A stretch of 64,000 nucleotides of DNA from Rhinocladiella similis (taxonomy: Eukaryota > Ascomycota > Eurotiomycetes > Chaetothyriales > Herpotrichiellaceae), in NCBI GenBank assembly GCA_024082115.1, contig JAMRYE010000013.1, positions 506,001 through 570,000 of the forward strand, given 5' to 3'. Below, piece by piece: positions 33,888 to 44,830 of this stretch. The notes beneath the pieces are model-generated. The model was not told where the DNA came from and did not search any database. It worked only from the letters and a program-made list of their open reading frames with translations. Numbering within the stretch: the stretch's first letter is position 1; each line of letters begins with the position of its first letter. The position numbers and the translations under genes are program-made.

Positions 33888-34326
33888 CTTGAGCACAAAG
33901 CGGAAATACCGTAATTCCGGGGTTGATGTCTACCCTAGTCGAGGAATTTCGCACGCAAAGACGTAGTGAGACACTGGTATAGACTGTCGAGCTGGTGCAT
34001 TTGTGAAATCAATTAACAGCAGTGAAAGGAGTGGCAGCTGGCTAGGCCTGCAGACGCGCTTTCATCTTGAACAGCATACCTCAAAGCCAATCAACACCCC
34101 GTCATTCAGCAATTGGAGGGAGAGATCAGATCATCATGAGGCTTTGGAACGACCAAGGCTCTCTCTGCCCTAAATGGTCGGCGAGTATCTAGCATACCAA
34201 ACGAGGGCTGATGAGTTTTATATAATAATCTGGATAGTATCAATCCATCAGGTCTCTGGCACCATCACACGACAAATAGCGACAAATCCCGGTATGGCTT
34301 GTCAATAGCTGCAGTGACCGAAGATA

Positions 34327-34332
34327 CCGAGG
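34327..34332 (-). promoter_or_regulatory. CCTCGG hexamer (FarA/FarB-type site), reverse orientation
   Basis: Reverse-strand copy of the same core, about 310 bp upstream of the pex11 ATG. Confidence 0.35.
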
Positions 34333-34643
34333 TATCAGGGTTCACATGCCCAAGGCTGGTGGCTGCAGGGCAAATAAACAGGTAAATAGGCCCCTTACAA
34401 CTTCCGAGTAACCGGGGAATAATATACACGGCTCGCCCTCAATTTTGGCCGGCTCTCCAACTCAACTCTCATCACTTTTGACAATCAGCGGGCTTGTCGC
34501 CGGCTGCAGGTCAGAATTGCGACTTGGAGTGATAAGATTTCTTTGCATCTTGTCAAATACTACGCCTCCGCGAATTTGCCATCGAGCCCTTTTCGTGGGT
34601 TTCAGAATCGTACTCTGTTCCTGAATTTCCCGAGACTGCAACC

Positions 34644-35470
34644 ATGGTCGCAGATGCCGTCGTCTATCACCCTGCGGTGACCCATTATCTCCGATATGTT
34701 GCGACTACAGGTAAGATCACGCTGTTGCACCTCAACGACGACTCGCTGACCTGACCACCGTTTAGTCGGTCGAGACAAGGTCCTCCGCACAATTCAATAC
34801 TTTGCCCGATTCTACGCCTGGTACCTCTACCGCACCAACAACCCGACCAGCGCTATTCAGCCATGGACCACTATCAAGACTCAATTCGGCCTGACGCGAA
34901 AGATCCTACGTATTGGCAAGTTTGTGGAGCATTTGCGTGCCGGTTCTGAAATCTATGATGCCGCAGTGAACTCGGGCAATGGGGACAAGATCACTCAATA
35001 CCTTCAGATCCTGCGACAGATTGGATATGCCGGCTACATGCTATTTGATATGATGACCGTGCTGGATGCTATGGGTGTCAAGAAGGACCCCAGGGCCAAG
35101 AACATTCAGACGACAGCGTACCGATTCTGGTGGACGGGCTTGACGGCAAGCGCGCTGTCTGGAATCTACAACAACTACAAGTTGAGACAGCGCACGAAGG
35201 CTGTCGACGAGAAGGATGCCGAAGCGAAGGTAGAGAAGGTGAAGATCGCAAAGTACGTGTCCTCCCGTCTGAGAGATGCTCACCTCGATGCTGACTATGA
35301 CTCGCAGACAACAAAAGGCCGTCAACATCCAGCTTGTTTCCGACCTGTGTGATCTGACCGTGCCGAGTACTGCGCTGGGCTACCTCAACTTGGACGAGGG
35401 GATCATTGGGTTGGCAGGCACGACCAGCAGTTTGCTTGGTGTTTACGGAGCCTGGCAAAAGACTGCTTGA
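34644..35470 (+). CDS. pex11: Peroxisomal membrane protein PEX11
   Basis: Exons 34644-34710, 34766-35252 and 35308-35470 give 238 aa, the usual size. The N-terminal part reads HPAVTHYLRYVATT, then GRDKVLRTIQYFARFYAWYL, followed by LTRKILRIGKFVEHL, all typical of Pex11; a conserved amphipathic helix in this half drives membrane curvature. Hydrophobic segments follow, and the C-terminal end is IGLAGTTSSLLGVYGAWQKTA. Pex11 elongates peroxisomes before fission and is induced by fatty acids in yeasts and moulds. Its divergent neighbour is a PTS1-bearing acyl-CoA ligase, consistent with a shared peroxisomal programme. Confidence 0.95.
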
Positions 35471-36533
35471 GAGTCCTGGCTGGAATATCTGCGGTTTCTG
35501 CTGTTTTGGACCTACCATGTCTACCATGCTTGTGGCTATCGTGCTTGGGTTTATCTGAACAATTGTCGCAATTACATGTATCTGGCTGCCTCCCAGGCAA
35601 TGATGTAGTCTTTTTCTCCTACGGACGACCGGCAGTAACAATACAGAATAAAATCATGTCTTGTTTTGCCTGGTATGATGCTCGAATTTGGGCTATGGAA
35701 AGCGATCCCCCGCTTTGATTGACGCAAAGCGCATGTGGTGGAGCTTAGAGGACTTGGTTGTTTTGGGCCTCCTCCAGTCCACGCAGCGGAACGTTCTCTA
35801 CAAACGATCTTTTGTCTTGCACCTCAACACATCATTCTTGTTGTGATCAGCAAAACTCTGCCCTGACTCAGCAAGATTGCCCTGGGATACTACTCGTGCA
35901 CCTGGGAAACCCCCCGAATCCTTGTAATCTGATGCTCCGTCAGTTGCCTTGGTCTGGGTCTGGATCTGGGCACGGGTGTCGGTGGTGGCGTCGTCGGTAG
36001 GTGCAATTGGCATAGGGCGGTCTAGTCAGCGATCAGAAACAGTAATCGTGGTACTGGTACTGGTACGATACATGTGGTGCTCGTGCTGCAACTGAGGGAC
36101 AAGGGTAGAAGGAAATGTGGTGATTTGAAGCGGGGGAAGAGCATTCGATGACAATGAAGACGCTGGTCACGTTTTCCTCAGCTGATTTTTCCTTTTGCCT
36201 CCACCTGCGTTCTTTAGAACCTTTATCTTCAGCCGTCACTTCATCTCGAGTCTTTCATCCTTCAGGCCTCGATTCACGATAATAAGAAGGACATCAAGGC
36301 TGATTTTGCCCGCTCCGCATCGCATCTCCAATAATCAGAGTATAGTTTTACCCACGAACGCCCACTGGACTCGTCTCTACTCCAATCATTGCCCTGCGGA
36401 AGATCTCGGACTCTGGTTGTGAACCGCCTTCAATTTCGTCCTCCGAAGTCTCCCGTTCATACAACTGGCCATCGGAAGCAACATTCGGCTTGGCCCCAGC
36501 GTCAGAAGTATACAAAAGACTCGATTCCGCATC
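35471..36533. other. Upstream region of PEP carboxykinase gene
   Basis: About 1.06 kb. It contains a short GGTACT triple repeat near 36050 and a CT-rich leader before ATG 36534. No gene is supported. Confidence 0.55.
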
Positions 36534-38863
36534 ATGGCCTCTGACTATTCTACCCGTCTTCAGGCTATCCAGCAAATCCGTCCTCTCTCGCCTTCTCCTG
36601 CAACTGGGACAGCACGTTCAAACCTAGCCAAAACCAACTTGCGAGCTTACACTTCCAGAATGGTCTCTCAATCGGTCAACAAGACCGCTCTCCACCCAGG
36701 TGGTGTTGAGTAAGTCGATGTCGTCGTCGTCGCTGTTCAAGATCGTCCCAGACTGACATTTCTACCTAGGCCGGGTCGTGAACACACAGAACTCGAAGAG
36801 GAACTTCACACCACTGCTCACATCGACTATGACCGAGTGGCCATCGTTGCCAACCCCTCTGTCTCGGCCCTCTACGAAGATGCCTTGGTCTACGAGACCG
36901 GTACAGCTATCACATCCTCGGGTGCCCTAAGTGCCTACTCAGGCAACAAGACCGGCCGCTCGCCGCTAGACAAGCGAGTGGTTCAGGAGGAGAGTTCAGA
37001 GAAGGACGTGTGGTGGGGACCCGTGAACAAGCCCATGTCACCAGATGTAAGTGGTCTATCTTGAACATCCGTCATCAACTCTTCCTGTCTTTCTGCCCAT
37101 GCCCTTGACCTGCCCACCCTCACATGTCCGATCGCCAGCTGGAGGATGATGCAACGAGGCGCAGGCCCCTGCTTTTCGAATGCTGCAATGGAATGGCCAT
37201 CATTCGTTGCCAGCTCTCTACACCATGACTTTCCCCGCAACACCTTCAGTGGCGGTTGAGTTGTGGGCGAACGGCAGGAAAAGGCGCTTCCCACATGAAC
37301 GCTTTGCCCCGCGTTGCTCCAACTAGCTGCAATGACGTTCGCTGCCTCCGGCCGCGGCTAAAGAAAATTCTTGGCCGCCGGGTGCAGACGGACCCCCCAT
37401 GTTCGGCACCTGATTCGGGGGGCATTTCCTGCCCCACATTCAAAACATTCCTCCCCGGCAGCGATATGGAGTACCTACGGAATGTTTAGGGAAAGATAGC
37501 TGACAATGTTGTCCTCGTACAGGTATGGAAGATCAATCGGGAACGTGCCATCGACTACCTCAACACCCGGAATCGAATTTACGTTATCGACGGCTATGCT
37601 GGCTGGGACGAGCGTTACCGTATCAGCGTCCGAGTTGTCTGCGCCCGCGCCTACCATGCCTTGTTCATGCGGAACATGCTTATCAGACCTTCCCGCGAAG
37701 AGCTGAAGAACTTCCACCCCGACTATGTTATTTACAATGCCGGTTCCTTCCCGGCCAACAGATATACCACTGGTATGACCAGTGCCACCAGCGTTTCTAT
37801 CAACTTTGCCGAGAAAGAGATGGTCATCCTCGGAACCGAATATGCTGGTGAGATGAAGAAGGGTGTCTTCACCGTCCTCTTCTACGAGATGCCAATCAAG
37901 CACAACGTCCTGACCCTCCACTCTTCGGCCAACGAAGGTCAGAACGGTGACGTGACCGTCTTCTTCGGTCTGTCCGGTACTGGAAAGACGACGCTCTCCG
38001 CGGATCCTAAGCGCAAGCTGATCGGTGACGACGAGCACTGTTGGTCCGACAAGGGAGTGTTCAACATCGAAGGTGGTTGCTACGCCAAGTGCATCAACCT
38101 ATCGGCAGAGAAAGAACCAGATATTTTCGGCGCCATCCGATTCGGCTCGGTCCTCGAGAACGTTGTCTTCGACCCTGAGACCCGTGAAGTCGACTATGAC
38201 GATGCCACCCTGACCGAGAACACCCGATGTGCCTACCCTATCGAATACATCGGCAACGCAAAGATCCCATGCCTAAGCGACAACCACCCCAGCAACATCA
38301 TCCTCCTCACCTGTGATGCTCGTGGTGTTCTCCCACCAATCTCCAAGTTGAACACTGCGCAGACCATGTTCCACTTCATCTCGGGATACACCTCCAAGAT
38401 GGCAGGTACCGAGGATGGTGTTACCGAACCTCAAGCTACCTTCTCTTCGTGCTTTGCTCAGCCATTCTTGGCCTTGCACCCTATGCGTTACGCAAAGATG
38501 TTGGCAGACAAGATCTCAGAACACTCCACCAATGCCTGGCTGCTGAACACCGGTTGGGTTGGCGCTGGCGCTGCTACTGGTGGCAAGCGTTGCCCACTGA
38601 AGTACACTCGTGCTATCCTGGACGCCATTCACTCTGGCGAGCTTGCCAAGGCTGAGTACGAGACCTACGACATCTTCAACCTCAGTGTGCCCAAGACTTG
38701 CCCGAACGTTCCAGATGAGCTGCTGAACCCCAAGAAGAGCTGGACTGGCACGGCCAACTTTACCGACGAGGTGACAAAGTTGGCTGTTCTCTTCAATGAC
38801 AACTTCAAGAAATACTCCGACCAAGCCACCGAGGAAGTCATCAAGGCTGGTCCCAGCGTGTAA
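36534..38863 (+). CDS. acuF: ATP-dependent phosphoenolpyruvate carboxykinase
   Basis: Exons 36534-36709, 36770-37046 and 37523-38863 give 597 aa, like Aspergillus AcuF (about 600). The kinase-1a loop is GLSGTGKTTLS, followed by DDEHCWSDKGVFNIEGGCYAKCI; further conserved blocks are YVIDGYAGWD, GTEYAGEMKK, MFHFISGYTSK and LLNTGWVGAG. It converts oxaloacetate to phosphoenolpyruvate in the cytosol, the entry step of gluconeogenesis during growth on acetate, ethanol or fatty acids. The second intron is 476 nt, far longer than others in this window; the CTGAC branch motif about 25 nt before the acceptor supports it. A PEPCK gene between peroxisomal and acetate genes fits a C2/fatty-acid assimilation neighbourhood. 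Confidence 0.96.
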
Positions 38864-39892
38864 GTCAAAATTATAATGATTGAGCCGTGCTTTTATCGGG
38901 CTGTACAGAATTCCTTTGAAATCTGCAATGCATTTCCTGGAGTTGGGAACAACAGCGTTCGGTCTGTTTGAGAAAGGATCAACAACACGAACGCGAGACG
39001 CGAGAGGCATCACGACGCTACGAACGGACAACCCGATGATGGCTGCATCCTTCTCATGCCTGGCATGCTTTGTATTGAATTGCCGACGTGGGAAGGATTT
39101 GCAAGCCTCTCAAAACATGCCTGACTTATGATAGAGATGAGGAGGATGGACACATGGCAGCTCTTCTTCCTTGAGAAGTTGATGTGCTGATATAAACACC
39201 AAAATTGTGAACTTTAGCTTTCTGCAACCTTTTCCTTCCGTTACTCGTGCATTTTGTTGTCTACCTGGGTAGTCTAGGACCAAGTACTGTCGTCCATCGT
39301 TCTTTGTTGATTAGCCGATCGCTGTTTTGCTGACCCTCGGCACTCCCTTGGCTCACGGTTCGCTCCCTGAGGGCTCCTTGCCCGCCCTGAGGTCCGTCTG
39401 GTGAATTAAAAAACACAATAGGTTGTAAGTAAAGATTTTAACAAGTTGCATGGGGCATATGTAATGTCTCGGGTGTCCAAAAGGGCGTCGGTAGTGATAC
39501 AAATAACCAGACACAGTACGAGTTCTGTAAAGTCACTTGCTCCTGGGCAGCGAAAAACAACAGTTCCATTGCTCCGAGCTCATGGAACCCTCACTGAGGG
39601 GTCGCCTATAACGGTGGTCGCGTAAAGGGCACCGACAGGTAACGATTAGGCGTGTTTCGGTAGGGCTTTTGGACAAACGTCGCCAAGGTTCCCGGTCACC
39701 TTACGGAGTATCCCCCAGACAGGCTACCTAGGTATGAATTCCGCGTACTTCGTAGGGACGCATGACTCCCTTACCTTTCATAGCTCTCTTCCCAAGCATC
39801 TAAATCTTATTTCGTTGCAAGCCTAAAAATTTAGGAACGTTTGTGTTGAGCTGAGCTGGCTTCTAGCAGGTCAACGCCTCCCAGCAGAATAT
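38864..39892. other. Intergenic region, acuF / Zn2Cys6 gene
   Basis: About 1 kb. It includes a CCTCGG hexamer at 39335-39340. No coding feature is supported. Confidence 0.55.
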
Positions 39893-42313
39893 ATGGACTA
39901 CTTTGGTGGCGAAGCATACTCGGCAGGGGACTCGACTGGACATTACAAGCCTGTTCAACGTGTAAGCCAAGCTTGCCACGAGTGCCGGTAAGTACATAGA
40001 CACAGATGCCACGGCCTTGTTCCGTCTGTCGAATTAGGGACCTGTTGACTGATAGGCCATCCCCAGGAGGAGAAAGGCTCGGTGTACTGGTGAACGCCCA
40101 AAATGTCACAGTTGCAGAAGGCATCGTCGAGGTAAGTGGGAAATGAGACAAGCGTAGAGCTGGTACCGAGCGTGTACTCATCTCTGCTCAAGAGTGTCTG
40201 TATCCCGAAGCGGATCGCTCATCGAAACCATCAACGGATGAAATCGCAGAGACGCTCAAGACCCTCATGGCGGGTATGCAGGTAATCACGGCATGTTGTT
40301 GTGCAAACCACGCCGGCTGACTTTCTTATGGGATGTATCGGCTCGAATCTCCAACATTGAGCAACTTGTTCAAAACTTGTCCCAGGCTCCAACCCAGTCA
40401 GTGCTGATATCTGACTCTTCACCAGACTCTTCAACACTAAGATGTTAGCAGGTCTGAGATGAGCCGCGGGGAAAGACCATCAGCAGGCCTCAGAGCCTCG
40501 TCGGATTCTCATGAGCAGTCTGGCATTCCGAGCCCAATCGTCGAACCCTCGAGCCAGAAACTGCGGAACAATAACACCTCTCCTCGTGAAGTCGAAGAGC
40601 AAGACTCCTTCTCAGGCCTACTTCCTCTCCCGGTCTTGCTCGAAACCGTCGATATCTACTTTGAATGTTGCCATAATCAGCCTTATAGCTTCTTTCACGA
40701 AAACAACTTTCGAGAAAGCCTATCGAAGGGGCAAATACCCGATCATCTCTTGTTTGCCGTATTGGCATCTGCCATGCGCTTTTCCAGGAACCCGTTCTTC
40801 GGCAACCTTCACGACGCCGCGGTGCTCTACGCCAACAAGTCGTGGAAAACGATTGTATCGAGCTGCTTTTCCAACAATCAAACCGCAGATCTGCGTATGG
40901 TGCAGAGTCTTACTCTCTTGTCGATTTTCGACTTTACAGGTCCAGTGGATCTCTTCCCCCCGTGGCTCCTTGCCTTTGACTAACGTACACCTAGCCGGCA
41001 AAAACCGCCATTGCTTTGCCTGGATAAAGATCGGGCTTGCGGTGCGCTTCGCCCAAGACATGAAGCTCATGCTTGAAAGTGCGCACGATTTACCATTTGC
41101 TGTTCAAGAGGAGCGCCGAAGAGTCTTTTGCTCTGTCTACCTGCTGGACAGGTTGGTCTCCTGTGGACGAGCACGTCCGCCCGCCATCCTCGACGCATCC
41201 TGCCAACTTCAGCTCCCATCTGATGAAGATACTTGGAGATCCGGTGCCTGGAAACAGACTCTAACGCTGCAGCAACTTTCATACCGAGAACTTTCCACTC
41301 CAGAACAGTTGGGCCCGTTTTCCCACGTGGTGGCCATGGCTTATACACTTGGCAGAGGAGCGCAGTACATGTTACAACAGTTCAACGTCCGAAGCCAGGA
41401 TCCACCCTGGGGTGCCAATTCGGATTTCGTGGCGATCCAGTCCGATCTCATGTACCTGGAAACCGTTCTGCAAATGTCCAAATCACCTACTGATCTCGTG
41501 GCTGAGTACACTTGCGCGGGCCATATCGACCAGCATGCGATAGGACCTGCCATATTCTCTCGGGCACTGTTCCATCTAACCTATTGTCTCTTGCATCATC
41601 CCTTCCTGCTACGGCAACGGCTAGAGTCGTGTCAAATAGCAGCGCCGTCGAGCTTCCTGTCTCGAGCATTCGATACTGCATGGGACCACTCCAGAAGAAT
41701 GACCAAACTCTTGCAAGAGGCGCAGGAAGCCGGTGCTATGCTCCGTGCGTCATTCTACGGCTACTGCATGGTGGTGGCAGGATCCATTGCGGCGCTTCAT
41801 CTCCATCACGTCTCAGACGCGAAACGAGCAGAGTCGGCCAATTTGGTGAGGGCCACTGTAAAATTTCTCGAGCACATCGGAAGGTATTGGAGGAACGTCT
41901 CATTGATGGTGTGTATATGTCCCATTTCTAGAAAGGAAAAGCCCCCTCCCCGGACAGAAGACTTATCTTTGTGTATGCAGGAAATGTCCTTCCGAAATTT
42001 TGCCGACGATACAAGCCGCTTCGCTAGCCTGGCGTCGGACTCGGTGAGCATTGACGCATTGTCCCCCGACGACTGTGAAGTCCTGTGGGCCATGGTCGAC
42101 TATAGCACCATGTCCGATGTGTCTGCTAGAGCTCAGAGACATGCGCCACCCGAGGCCGACTTTTACGTGGACGGCAACATGTCATGGCAGGATCTTTTCG
42201 GCCGCTTTGACACCATGAACCAAGGAGGTCAAATTACAGGTGCAGACCCTAACCACCGCGGTGTCCTTTTTTCAGAGATGGAAAACTTTCTCGGCCAAAA
42301 CATGTTTACGTAG
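39893..42313 (+). CDS. Zn2Cys6 fungal transcription factor with middle homology region
   Basis: Seven exons: 39893-39987, 40067-40131, 40193-40281, 40362-40396, 40452-40939, 40995-41908 and 41981-42313, giving 672 aa. The zinc cluster is Cys28, 31, 38, 45, 48 and 55 (ACHECRRRKARCTGERPKC then HSC...EC), spread over three exons. A short linker (QLVQNLSQ) precedes a Ser-rich region, then the fungal-specific domain: LLPLPVLLETVDIYFECCH, FTAGKNRHCFAWIKIGLAVR, EERRRVFCSVYLLDRLVSCGRARP. Exon 4 (35 nt) and its borders are the least certain part. Exon 5 has a tandem TAGCAG acceptor, and the last intron (72 nt) is free of stops and divisible by three. The gene sits between acuF and the acetate-type permease, so local regulation of those genes is a reasonable guess. 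Confidence 0.85.
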
Positions 42314-42715
42314 ATGAAGACGTTGGAAGTTGGAAGTTGGAAATCATTGCAGCGCACACCGTCTGCAAGAACGTTACAGGAACGATCAATGATGATGAAA
42401 AGCAATATTGATGAGAATGCTTTACTATTTACTTGGAAGACTTATCTCCCAACAGTTAGGTTTATGCTGTCTTTGCATCTATATCAAAGCATCCTGAGCT
42501 ATATGCCGTCCATATCGTGTGCTACTGTGTCATGCAAATGACAACACGAACCCCTAGGAAGCTAGAGGTAGGCAGTGATGCTTTTCTTTGTTTCTTCGAG
42601 CGGGATGATGACGATGCTTGCTCGTGAATTTTTCAAAGAGAACCACTTTTGCTCGACGAGTCAGCAGCAGGCCAGAGCTTCCTTCTGCCTGCCCCTTCGG
42701 GTCTTCCCCAGCGTT
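42314..42715. other. Convergent intergenic region
   Basis: About 400 bp between the ends of two converging genes. Nothing is seen. Confidence 0.6.
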
Positions 42716-43947
42716 TTATGCGTCGGTAGTGTCCTCGGCCCTTCTTGCTCTGGCTCTGTCCCCAGCGCCTTTGACCACAGTTGACAAATCTCCCAACGGA
42801 AGCGATACTGGAAAGTCAACGGCCAGGAACACCAGTGCCAGAAAGATGTACCATCCCATAAGACTGACTGCGAACAACATCCCGGCACCGGCATGCTGGA
42901 GGGTCAGAGCCCTGGCGGCTCGGCCGTGTGCAAGGTCGAAGAACGAGGCCGACAAGCAAGCGACTAAATAGTTTTTGAAAAGCATCATTGTCAGCATCGA
43001 CCTGTATTTTCTAGGAGAGGAACAATTGTTCCCTTTTCTCACGCAAGGTCAAGGGTCCTTTCTTTTCGGACACTTACATGTTGGAATCAAGGTCAGGAAG
43101 ATCATGAAGAAGACCACGTTCGTGCGCAAGCTGGCGACGCAGTAGACGGCACAGAGGATCGCCATGGCCACGAGAAAGAGGGAAAAGGTCGCGAAGAAGG
43201 CGGGTTCCGTCAATCCTTCAGCCGGGTTGCTGGCGTCGGTCGAGTACATTCCATACGCGCCGAAGTTTGGGATCAGGACAGAGGCGAACGTTAACCAGAA
43301 GGCGGCGAATGTGGAAAAGACAAGGGCTGGGAAAGTGTTGCCTGTGATACATTGTTAGAAGGAGAACAAACGGTCAGTGAGGGCTCTCCTGGTAACTTGT
43401 GGCTGGAGCGGTTCAGTTGATGAAACTTACCCAGGATCCATTCCAGTACGGCCCCGACAATCTCAAGAATACCACCGAAGAAGACGTAGGAGCCACTAAA
43501 ATGCAGAAGAAAGGGACGCAAGTCAGTTCCAGTGTCCAGTTTCCGATTCAGGACTCAATCGTCAGAATCGATCAAAAGGTTCAAAAAGGGACTGCAGAAA
43601 GATAGGAGACCATAGTGAACGTACACGTTCGCAGCACCGAGACCACCTGCTCCCTGCCAGCCTAGAAGCACCATCGACAAAGGGGTTGCAGCGAGCAAGA
43701 AGCCCCCAAGACAGATCGGGGTTGGATTGCCGAACGTGCGCCTCAGGTCTCCCTTGACGCTCGTCTGGGGCGCAAGGTAAAGCTGCTCGAAGAGCTCGGG
43801 GGACATTGTGACGCTTCCGGCTGTGCGCAGTCGATGAAGGGCATCGTCGTGGCGGTGGCCGTGGTCGACGTGGTCGGTGTGGTGAATTCGACCTCCTTCA
43901 GGAGTGACGCTCTCGCTCCCGCTCTCTCCAGGTTTGAAGTCTGACAT
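42716..43947 (-). CDS. GPR1/FUN34/YaaH family acetate-type permease
   Basis: Exons 43947-43625, 43495-43431, 43341-43078 and 42963-42716 give 299 aa. A hydrophilic His/Asp-rich N-terminus (about 1-75) precedes GNPTPICLGGFLLAATPLSM, the family signature NPxPxGL, then six predicted helices: GSYVFFGGILEIVGAVLEWILGN, ALVFSTFAAFWLTFASVL, ATFSLFLVAMAILCAVYC, NVVFFMIFLTLIPTFACL and so on. The C-terminus is basic (GDRARARRAED). Aspergillus AcpA and yeast Ady2 of this family import acetate with protons at the plasma membrane and are induced by acetate. All four exon joins keep frame and rebuild helices. It lies next to a Zn2Cys6 regulator and an acyl-CoA synthetase. Confidence 0.93.
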
Positions 43948-44830
43948 GCTGTGGCAGTGTGTCAATTATTGACGAGGGGGGCTTGTGACTCTGTAAATAG
44001 GTAGAGAATATAGTAATGAACGAGGAAGAGGAGAAGAAGAAGAAGACGAAGAAGTAGAAGTAGTAGTGCTAGTACTACTGTGGACGCGTTGCTTCGGACA
44101 AAAGAAAACAACTTCAGACAGGATTTTCTTTCTGTGATTTCGATTTCGATTCTGACTCTCGAATTGTTTCTTCCTCGCTTCTTGTACATGTACCTCGCAG
44201 GGGGAATATGTATGTATACATTGAGATTTACAGAAATCCCCAATGCTGATCCATATGGACCTTGGTCCTTGCGGGTTGCTCTCCTCCCACCCCCTCCCGC
44301 ATTCTCGTTCCTCCACAGTCTCCTTTCCTCCGCAAAACGCTACGAGTCAGTGCGTCGCCTGTTGTCCGATACAACTGTGATGCAAAGATGGAGTAGCAAT
44401 GGGTCTGGGTAGTCGAGCAACGTCAAGCTGCCCTGAGCCTCGTCCGCCCCTGGACTAGTTAGCAGGTAGCGGGCAGCGGTCCGTATTGCCGGACTCCACT
44501 TCTCTCCTCGATGTGGCGGGGATGACCAGCGCAAGTGTCACGGCATACGGCCCTGGATGCCGGTTGTTGCGCGTGACAAAAGCAAGGAGCCTGGTATGAG
44601 TATTGTAGTCGATGATGTTGTCGATCATCAAATAGTTTCTACTCGTACTAGGGGGTGAAGTTCCGCATCTTGAGCTGCTCAAACGACATGGTGATTTCTC
44701 CTACAGACCGTGAGAGATTGAACAATTGAATGCTCTCAAAAGGGGAAAGTGAAGAGAACCAAACACGTAGAAGACGTGCCTTGGAGTGATGCCCGTGTAC
44801 AGGAACTGACTCCCCTTTGTGATGAACTAT
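43948..44830. other. Upstream region of permease / 3' flank of acyl-CoA synthetase
   Basis: About 880 bp. A GA/GAA-rich purine tract (44022-44066) lies just upstream of the permease ATG, so the leader would be CT-rich on the transcript. No gene is supported. Confidence 0.6.
44022..44066. repeat. GAA-rich purine tract
   Basis: An imperfect GAA/GAG repeat, about 45 bp, on the plus strand, about 75-120 bp upstream of the minus-strand permease start. Confidence 0.9.

Larger units (their letters stand above)
33633..34643. promoter_or_regulatory. Divergent promoter region of acyl-CoA ligase and pex11
   Basis: A 1-kb region shared by two peroxisomal genes. It has CCTCGG at 33882-33887 and the same hexamer on the other strand (CCGAGG) at 34327-34332. 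CCTCGG is the core bound by the fatty-acid regulators FarA/FarB in Aspergillus. About 0.5 copies would be expected by chance in this length, so two is suggestive only. Confidence 0.45.

Noticed and set aside
40330..40360. GGCTCGAATCTCC, resembling a tRNA B box
   Set aside because: No A box or cloverleaf arms at the right distance, and the site lies within the Zn2Cys6 gene intron.
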